From positions 1 through 9,853 of the forward strand of contig JBDTOI010000153.1 in the NCBI GenBank assembly GCA_039933315.1: a stretch of 9,853 bases of DNA, written 5' to 3'. This document shows positions 1-4,509 of this stretch, one piece after another. The notes under the pieces were generated by a model. It saw only the letters and a program-made list of their open reading frames with translations. It was not told the origin of the DNA and did not search any database. Position 1 is the stretch's first letter. Each line of letters starts with the position of its first letter. Origin of the DNA: DASXRU01 sp039933315 (GTDB lineage: Bacteria; Acidobacteriota; Blastocatellia; Pyrinomonadales; Pyrinomonadaceae). The position numbers and the translations under genes were made by a program.

Positions 1-30
1 CGGCCACGGAGTGCCGCCCCTACAATTCAT
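1..30. repeat. possible edge of a dispersed intergenic repeat
   Basis: The 30 bases between the left window edge and the zwf stop codon are GC-rich and resemble the ends of short dispersed intergenic repeats. The other gaps in this window are filled with such repeats. The element is cut by the window edge and no second copy is present here, so this is a weak call from general resemblance. Nothing else is visible in this stretch. Confidence 0.2.
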
Positions 31-1566
31 TCACAGTCGCCGCCATTCTCGATTGTCCCGCTCGATCAACTCGTCGGCGGCCTTTGGCCCTGATGACCCA
101 GCCTCGTAGTTGGGGAAATCGCTGGCCGGTGGTTTCCACGCCTCAAGAATTGGGTTTACGATTTCCCAGCCCCGCTCAGTCATGTCGCGCCGCGCGTAAA
201 GGGTTGAATCACCCAGCATGCAGTCGAGCAGCAAACGCTCGTAGGCCTCCGGTGGTTCGACACCGAATGACGAGCCATAGCGAAAGTCCATGTTGACCCA
301 ACGAATGCGCATCGCCTGACCGGGTAGCTTGGCGCCAAAGCGCAAAGTAATCCCTTCGTTTGGCTGAATGCGAATTACCAGCACGTTGGGCTCGACGGGC
401 GCATCACATTCACTGAAGAGTGGATGCGGACTCACCTTGAACTGGATCGCAATCTCAGTCATGCGGCGAGTCAGACGCTTGCCCGAGCGCAGGTAAAAGG
501 GAACGTCTGTCCAGCGGGGGTTATCGATATGAAGTTTGAGGGCGGCATAGGTTTCAGTGTTTGAATTTGGCTTAACCCCCGGCTCTTCACGATAGCCCAC
601 CACCTTTTCGCCCAGGACAAAGCCGGGTCCATATTGCCCTCGCACCACCAACTCGCCGACGCTTTTGATGGGAAACTCGCGCACAGCCTTCATGGCTTTG
701 ACCTTTTCATCGCGAATGTCATCCGCGCTAAGCGACCCCGGCGGCTCCATTGCAATCAGCGACATCACCTGGAAAACGTGGCTCTGGATCATGTCGCGCA
801 CCGCGCCGGCCTTTTCATAGAAAGCCCCGCGGCCTTCGACCCCGATAGCTTCGGCGTTGGTGATCTGGACATGATCGATGTATTCGCGGTTCCAGACGGG
901 CTCAAAGATGCTGTTGGCAAAGCGAAACACCAAAAGGTTCTGCACCGTCTCTTTGCCGAGGTAATGATCGATGCGATAAACCTGTGGCTCTGTGAAGACG
1001 GTGGCGAGTTCCTTATTCAAGGCGCGGGCACTTTCCAGATCATGACCGAAAGGCTTCTCGACAATGATGCGCGTCCATGCCTGGCCTTCGGGCCGCGCCA
1101 TACCGGCCTGACCGAGTTGTTTGGCAATCAGGCCGAAGAAGTCCGGCGCGGTGGCGAGATAATAGATGCGATTGCCGGCGGTGTGGCGTTCGGCTTCTAC
1201 GCGCGCGAGGGCTTCACCTAACCGCTTGAAAGTTGCGGGCTCACTGAAGTCGCCGGGAATATAAAACAAGCCGGCGGCGAAACTTTGCCAGACAGCCTCG
1301 TCAACCTCTTCTGTTTCCTCCTGCTCGTCTACTGCCATGCGCATTTGCGCGCGAAACTCTTCGTCGCTCTTCTGCTCGCGCGCTACTCCGATCACGGCAA
1401 ACTCCGCCGGCAGAAGTCTCTCTACGGAAAGGCGGTAAAGCGCGGGCAGAAGTTTGCGTTTGGTGAGGTCTCCGGTAGCGCCAAAAATCACGATGGCGCA
1501 GGGCGGCGCCGTGTGTTCAATGCGCATGCCGGCGCGCAGCGGGTTGTCGTTTGTATTGTCAGCCAT
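31..1566 (-). CDS. zwf: glucose-6-phosphate 1-dehydrogenase
   Basis: This cytoplasmic enzyme oxidises glucose 6-phosphate to 6-phosphogluconolactone while reducing NADP(+), the first step of the oxidative pentose phosphate pathway. The 511-residue product has the normal length. The N-terminal Rossmann fold carries GATGDLTKRKL at residues 29-39. EKPFG is at 170-174. The substrate-binding motif RIDHYLGKE is at 198-206, with His201 the expected phosphate-contacting histidine. His263 in SHVFQVMSL matches the family's catalytic base. The C-terminal beta+alpha domain is complete and ends in EWRRL. An acidic stretch (80-90) is unremarkable. No good Shine-Dalgarno precedes the ATG at 1566. Met14 is an alternative start, just before the first beta strand, but it has no ribosome site either. 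The gene lies 234 bp downstream of gnd in the same direction, so co-transcription is likely, though two hairpin repeats separate them. The missing pathway gene, pgl, may lie beyond the left edge (inference). Confidence 0.97.
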   Translation of the reverse strand: MADNTNDNPLRAGMRIEHTAPPCAIVIFGATGDLTKRKLLPALYRLSVERLLPAEFAVIGVAREQKSDEEFRAQMRMAVDEQEETEEVDEAVWQSFAAGLFYIPGDFSEPATFKRLGEALARVEAERHTAGNRIYYLATAPDFFGLIAKQLGQAGMARPEGQAWTRIIVEKPFGHDLESARALNKELATVFTEPQVYRIDHYLGKETVQNLLVFRFANSIFEPVWNREYIDHVQITNAEAIGVEGRGAFYEKAGAVRDMIQSHVFQVMSLIAMEPPGSLSADDIRDEKVKAMKAVREFPIKSVGELVVRGQYGPGFVLGEKVVGYREEPGVKPNSNTETYAALKLHIDNPRWTDVPFYLRSGKRLTRRMTEIAIQFKVSPHPLFSECDAPVEPNVLVIRIQPNEGITLRFGAKLPGQAMRIRWVNMDFRYGSSFGVEPPEAYERLLLDCMLGDSTLYARRDMTERGWEIVNPILEAWKPPASDFPNYEAGSSGPKAADELIERDNREWRRL

Positions 1567-1587
1567 GGGATTTAGAAAGCAACTCTT

Positions 1588-1687
1588 AGCCGCAGATGAA
1601 GGCGGATAAAACGCGGATTAGAAAAATCAGCCGCAAAAACCTTTTGCCCCTTTTTATTATCCGCGTTCATCCGCGTAAATCTGCGGC
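1588..1687. repeat. imperfect inverted repeat (CCGCAGAT...ATCTGCGG type)
   Basis: The left arm (1588-1620) begins AGCCGCAGATGAAGGCGGAT. The right arm (1657-1687) is close to its reverse complement and ends in ATCTGCGGC. The two arms differ at only a few positions. The spacer is about 36 bp. Within each arm the phrase GCGGAT recurs, which makes the arms internally repetitive. The element lies between the gnd stop and the zwf start and would form a long hairpin in a gnd-zwf transcript. It lacks the T-tract of an intrinsic terminator in the direction of transcription. Similar CCGCAGAT/GCGGAT phrases are common as dispersed intergenic repeats in environmental bacteria. Confidence 0.75.
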
Positions 1688-1712
1688 GAGTTCTCTTTGC
1701 GCGTAATGCTAC

Positions 1713-1820
1713 CCACAGATGAACGCAGATTTACACGGATACCTGAATAGGCGTGGGCGTTCATTATGTTAACGACCTGGTCTTTCTGCCGAATCCGTGT
1801 TCATCCGCGTTCATCTGTGG
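1713..1820. repeat. second inverted repeat of the same family, overlapping the gnd 3' end
   Basis: The left arm (1713-1740) starts CCACAGATGAACGC. The right arm (1793-1820) is its reverse complement at 25 of 28 positions, with a spacer of 52 bp. The GATGAACGCGGAT phrasing relates it to the neighbouring repeat at 1588-1687. The right arm contains the gnd stop codon (1801-1803) and the last six gnd codons, so the repeat has entered or replaced the natural end of the coding region. Confidence 0.8.
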
Positions 1821-3240
1821 CCTCCTGCCAGTTCGTATGCACCGCGCCCAGTTCCGGCTTGTCGATACGATGGTAAGTGTGCGCGCCAAAGAGATCGCGC
1901 TGCGCCTGCGTCAGGTTCTGCGGCAGGTTCGCCGTCCGATAGTTGTCAAAGTACGCCAGGCTGGCAGCCATCGCGGGCACCGGTACCCCGTGGTTCTGAG
2001 CTGTGCCGATGGCGGCGCGCCAGCTTGTTTGCGACGTGCGAAGCCAGTCGCGCAACTCCGGAGTCAGCAGCAGATTCGCCAGGTTGGGGTCGCGTTTGTA
2101 TGCCGTCTTGATGCTATCCAGAAACTTCGCCCGGATGATGCAGCCGCCTTTCCAGATGCGCGCCATCTCGCTCAGATCAATGTTCCAGCTCCATTGCTGC
2201 GATCCTGCCCGCATCAGGCTAAAGCCCTGCGCATAAGAACAAATCTTCGAGGCGTACAGTGCGTCGTGCAGAGTGGCACAGACTTCAGTCTGTGATTCAC
2301 CACTCCCCGGACTAAAGTCCGGCCCACTTATTTCGCGACTAGCCGCCACTCTTTCTTCTTTCAAACTGGATATCAACCGTGCATCAATCGCCGCATTGAT
2401 GGTGGGAATAGCGACACCCAGGTCGAGCGCCACCTGCGCGGTCCACTTGCCCGTTCCTTTCTGCTCGGCCTGATCCAGAATCAGATCAACCAAAGGCTTC
2501 CCGCTTTCCTTGTCCTTCACCCGCAGGACCTGCGCAGTGATCTCAATCAAGTATGAATCCAGCACGCCCCGGTTCCACTCGGCAAAGGTATCGGCAATCT
2601 GATCCGCTGCCATTCCCAACACTCGCCGCATGATGTCGTAAGCTTCGGCGATTAACTGCATGTCGCCATACTCGATCCCGTTGTGGACCATTTTCACGAA
2701 ATGGCCGGAAGCATTGGGGCCAACATACGTGGTGCATGGCCCATCCTCTGTCTTCGCGGCGATTGCTTCCCAGATGGGCCGGATTTCTTCGTACGCCTCA
2801 CGCGCCCCACCAGGCATCAGCGAAGGACCGAGCAACGCCCCTTCTTCACCGCCGGAGACGCCGGAGCCAATGAAGCGAAAACCCTGCTCCGCCAGGGCGG
2901 CTTCGCGCCGGCGGGTGTCTTCAAAGAACGAGTTGCCGCCATCGATCAGAATGTCTCCTTTCTCCATGAAAGGTTTGAATTGTTCGATGGTCCAATCGAT
3001 CGGCGGGCCTGCCTTGACCATGATCATGATCTTGCGGGGACGTTTAAGGGCGCGCACAAATTCTTCCGGAGTCTTCGCGGCAGTAACGCGCTTCCCTGGG
3101 CCAACGTGCGACATTGCCTTGGCGAGAAACGCCGGGTCGCGATCCCAGGCGACGACTGCGAACCCGTTGCGCTCCATATTCAGCGCCAGATTCGAGCCCA
3201 TCACACCAACGCCCGCCATGCCGATATCAGATTCACCCAC
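1801..3240 (-). CDS. gnd: 6-phosphogluconate dehydrogenase (decarboxylating)
   Basis: This enzyme oxidatively decarboxylates 6-phosphogluconate to ribulose 5-phosphate with NADP(+), in the cytoplasm. The 479-residue length fits the long, dimeric class. Visible motifs are the nucleotide-binding GVGVMG (10-15), GSGVSGGEEGA (125-135), Lys183, His186, Asn187 and Glu190 in KMVHNGIEYGD, Lys265 in GTGKW, Arg288 in DARLISSLK, and Arg448 and His454 in QRDLFGAHTY. All expected catalytic and substrate-binding residues are therefore present. The start is GTG at 3240 with a well-placed AGGGAGA. The ATG at codon 8 would cut into the first beta strand. Two oddities stand out. Residues 305-323 are encoded by a palindromic repeat and do not resemble the usual GD-x-x-x-F-I segment. 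The C-terminus after HTNW (EATDERG) comes from another repeat. The gene is probably still functional. zwf follows in the same direction. Confidence 0.97.
   Translation of the reverse strand: MGESDIGMAGVGVMGSNLALNMERNGFAVVAWDRDPAFLAKAMSHVGPGKRVTAAKTPEEFVRALKRPRKIMIMVKAGPPIDWTIEQFKPFMEKGDILIDGGNSFFEDTRRREAALAEQGFRFIGSGVSGGEEGALLGPSLMPGGAREAYEEIRPIWEAIAAKTEDGPCTTYVGPNASGHFVKMVHNGIEYGDMQLIAEAYDIMRRVLGMAADQIADTFAEWNRGVLDSYLIEITAQVLRVKDKESGKPLVDLILDQAEQKGTGKWTAQVALDLGVAIPTINAAIDARLISSLKEERVAASREISGPDFSPGSGESQTEVCATLHDALYASKICSYAQGFSLMRAGSQQWSWNIDLSEMARIWKGGCIIRAKFLDSIKTAYKRDPNLANLLLTPELRDWLRTSQTSWRAAIGTAQNHGVPVPAMAASLAYFDNYRTANLPQNLTQAQRDLFGAHTYHRIDKPELGAVHTNWQEATDERG
2273..2327. repeat. two-hairpin palindromic element inside gnd
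   Basis: Two perfect palindromes sit 12 bp apart within the gnd reading frame. CACAGACTTCAGTCTGTG (2277-2294) has an 8-bp stem. CCGGACTAAAGTCCGG (2307-2322) has a 7-bp stem. The pair is bracketed by GTGG (2273-2276) and CCAC (2324-2327). On the gnd strand it is read as residues 305-323, including PDFSPGSGESQTEVCAT, without a stop. The hairpin cores (CTTCAG and CTAAAG, the latter being CTTTAG on the other strand) match the intergenic hairpins at 3540-3637. I infer that the same repeat type has entered a coding region. Confidence 0.85.
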
Positions 3241-3245
3241 AGTGT

Positions 3246-3252
3246 TCTCCCT
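3246..3252 (-). promoter_or_regulatory. ribosome binding site deciding the GTG start of gnd
   Basis: On the minus strand the sequence AGGGAGA ends 5 nt before the GTG at 3240. This spacing supports GTG as the initiator, because the next in-frame ATG (codon 8) has no such site. Confidence 0.7.
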
Positions 3253-3290
3253 AACCTGTTATTTCGATCGACCTGAGTGCTTTGGCGATT

Positions 3291-3321
3291 GTTATAACCC
3301 ATTTACCGCGCGTCTGCCCAA
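3291..3321 (-). promoter_or_regulatory. candidate gnd promoter
   Basis: On the minus strand TATAAC (3296-3291) matches the sigma70 -10 consensus at five of six positions, about 50 nt before the gnd start. A weak -35 candidate, TTGGGC (3321-3316), lies upstream, but its 19-nt spacer is longer than ideal. It is the only plausible promoter seen in the short non-repeat stretch ahead of gnd. Confidence 0.3.
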
Positions 3322-3351
3322 CCCACCCGACAATCGCCTTCCTTGCGGACA

Positions 3352-3510
3352 TGAGGTCAGTACCACCACGCTGTAGCGGATGGGCCGTCGCATTGCCGAT
3401 TGCCGATTGCCAAATGCCGATTGGCGTGTCATCAAAGCCAATGGGCAATCGAAAATTGGCAATTGGCAATGTAGAGACCCACCCGCTACCGCGTGGTGGT
3501 ACTGACCTCA
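3352..3510. repeat. 159-bp MITE-like palindromic element
   Basis: The terminal arms are 3352-3384 (starting TGAGGTCAGTACCACCACGC) and 3478-3510. They are inverted copies of each other at 31 of 33 positions. The interior is itself roughly palindromic: repeated ATTGCC/GATTGCC phrases on the left face GGCAAT phrases on the right, so the whole unit can fold into one long hairpin. There is no reading frame worth calling and no obvious target-site duplication. A single diverged arm lies at 6368-6400. This fits a small non-autonomous mobile or REP-like element, and no transposase is present in the window. Confidence 0.8.
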
Positions 3511-3539
3511 AGCCACTACGTGGATTGGTCCCATCTTCC

Positions 3540-3637
3540 AGCCGTCTTCAGACGGCTTTCCCGCATGATTACTGGCCCAGCGCTTTTAGCGCTGGGTCCG
3601 CCGAGCGTGCCAGGCACCAGCGCGCTTTCAGCGTGCT
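3540..3637. repeat. array of three short hairpins with CTTYAG-like cores
   Basis: Three palindromes follow one another. The first, AGCCGTCTTCAGACGGCT (3540-3557), has an 8-bp stem. The second, at 3576-3596, has a 9-bp stem CCCAGCGCT and a TTT loop. The third, AGCGCGCTTTCAGCGTGCT (3619-3637), has one G-T pair in its stem. The stems differ completely but every centre reads CTTCAG, CTTTTAG or CTTTCAG. A degraded fourth copy may begin at CCGCTTTAGC (3648-3657). The rest of 3511-3793 has no recognisable gene; frames running through it have no family resemblance and no ribosome site. Confidence 0.75.
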
Positions 3638-3793
3638 TTGAATCGACCGCTTTAGCATCACGGCAAAGCCTCTCCAGTTTAAGGAGGGATCCCTGGTGGG
3701 TTGCATGGAGTGAATCGCTAATTGGACGATACGACGAAAGGTGGATTCATCGTTCTGTGTAAACGCTTCAGCCCGGAGGGATGAAAGAAAGTA

Positions 3794-3816
3794 GCCGGTG
3801 GTCGCAGACCACCGGC
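3794..3816. repeat. perfect 10-bp-stem hairpin
   Basis: The stem GCCGGTGGTC pairs perfectly with GACCACCGGC around a GCA loop. It is preceded by GAAAGTA and lies in gene-free DNA. No T-tract follows, so it is better read as a repeat hairpin than as a terminator. A related, inverted and diverged copy is at 3911-3950. Confidence 0.7.
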
Positions 3817-3837
3817 ACGTTGGCATAAATGAATTGA

Positions 3838-3854
3838 GCATCCCAAAGGGATGC
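3838..3854. repeat. small palindrome
   Basis: GCATCCCAAAGGGATGC has a perfect 7-bp stem and an AAA loop. It belongs to the same repeat-filled stretch as the hairpins at 3540-3816. It lies between that series and the remnant of the broken gene. Confidence 0.6.
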
Positions 3855-3910
3855 CAAACTTCCTTTTATCTTCTGGCACCCCCGCGCGTGCTATTCAGGC
3901 CGGGGCCGAT

Positions 3911-3950
3911 CCGGAGGTCTGCGATTCGCTGCGAACTGCGGCTACTTTCC
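3911..3950 (-). repeat. diverged inverted copy of the 3786-3815 repeat
   Basis: Read on the minus strand this begins GAAAGTAGCCG and ends TCGCAGACCTCCGG. The plus-strand sequence around 3786-3815 begins GAAAGTAGCCG and ends TCGCAGACCACCGG. The copy here has about ten extra bases in the middle. The two copies are in opposite orientation about 100 bp apart. Confidence 0.5.
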
Positions 3951-3952
3951 GG

Positions 3953-3969
3953 ACAACCCTTGGGGTTGT
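3953..3969. repeat. short hairpin beyond the broken gene
   Basis: ACAACCC pairs with GGGTTGT around a TTG loop. On the minus strand it lies just downstream of the DUF4214-like fragment. No T-run follows it in either direction, so I do not call it a terminator. It may once have been one, or it may be another repeat hairpin. Confidence 0.35.
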
Positions 3970-3997
3970 TATGAGCCGAATGGGTCGCACGCAAGGA

Positions 3998-4397
3998 CTC
4001 GCGATTATTCAAGACGTCCAGCCAGAAGTCGTAACCAGGACGATCGGGGTCGCGCTTGAGGTAACCGAAATACTCCCTCAACACGAAAGCCTGATTGTAG
4101 ATTTGCCGTGAGAACGTCGCATTGTCTTACCGACGCGGCAGTGGGCAGCGAAAGGTCCGTTTGCCAAAAGCCGCCAGCTTGAGAGAAAGGCGGATTGGCC
4201 AACAGCGTGCCGGCCGCGGGTTGACCCACTGTGCCTGCGACGGTGAACTGTCCACCGGCGCTCGAGCCGCCGCCACTGGCGATCACGTTCTGCGACAGGT
4301 TATAAGGACCGCAGCTTTGCGCCAGGGTCGTTAGCCTCAATGTCGTTAGCGTCAACGTCGCCATGAGCAAACCAAGCGAAAACAGCTTTCTTTTCAT
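3998..4397 (-). pseudogene. broken secreted-protein gene with DUF4214-like fragment
   Basis: The first part (4397-4128) starts at an ATG seven bases after AGGGAG; the ATG at 4403 is too close to that site. It encodes a signal peptide (KRKLFSLGLLMATLTL..., cleaved near LAQS), then a glycine-rich stretch with VAGTVGQPAAGT and AGGFWQTDL, ending LPTAASV. Proteins of this type from Acidobacteriota usually continue into a longer regulatory-like or beta domain. Here that is gone. From 4126 to 3998, in a different frame, comes a 43-residue segment (QAFVLREYFGYLKRDPD, GYDFWLDVLNNRE) that closely resembles the end of DUF4214 domains. That family normally continues into an NYRGMVC/FITS-type segment, but after NNRE the reading is unrelated, to a stop at 3866-3868. 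I infer a deletion joining two genes, or two parts of one gene, out of frame, plus a second break at about 3997. The open 132-residue frame (4005-4403) might still be translated. Confidence 0.75.
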
Positions 4398-4509
4398 TTT
4401 CATACTCCCTGGAAATCCCCTGCTTGATGAAAACTCGGACCAGCAATTGACGTGGGGCTTTTGCCATCACCGGCATCACGCTTTCATTGTCACGTTCATT
4501 ACCGTCGCT

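Noticed and set aside
634..1221. 195-codon plus-strand open frame antisense to zwf
   Set aside because: It lies fully within the clearly coding zwf, has no ribosome site and no family resemblance. High-GC coding DNA often leaves the opposite strand open.
2660..3376. 238-codon plus-strand open frame antisense to gnd
   Set aside because: It overlaps the conserved gnd Rossmann and catalytic regions and runs into the MITE-like repeat. There is no sign of an independent protein.
3352..3510. CRISPR array, because of repeated GATTGCC phrases
   Set aside because: The phrases are 7-10 bp, irregularly spaced and arranged as an inverted repeat. There are no spacer-sized unique segments.
3794..3816. 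Strong hairpin as an intrinsic terminator
   Set aside because: No T-tract follows on either strand and no intact gene ends next to it. The related inverted copy fits a repeat better.
3569..3841. 90-codon minus-strand frame across the hairpin array
   Set aside because: It spans non-coding hairpin repeats, with no ribosome site and no domain.
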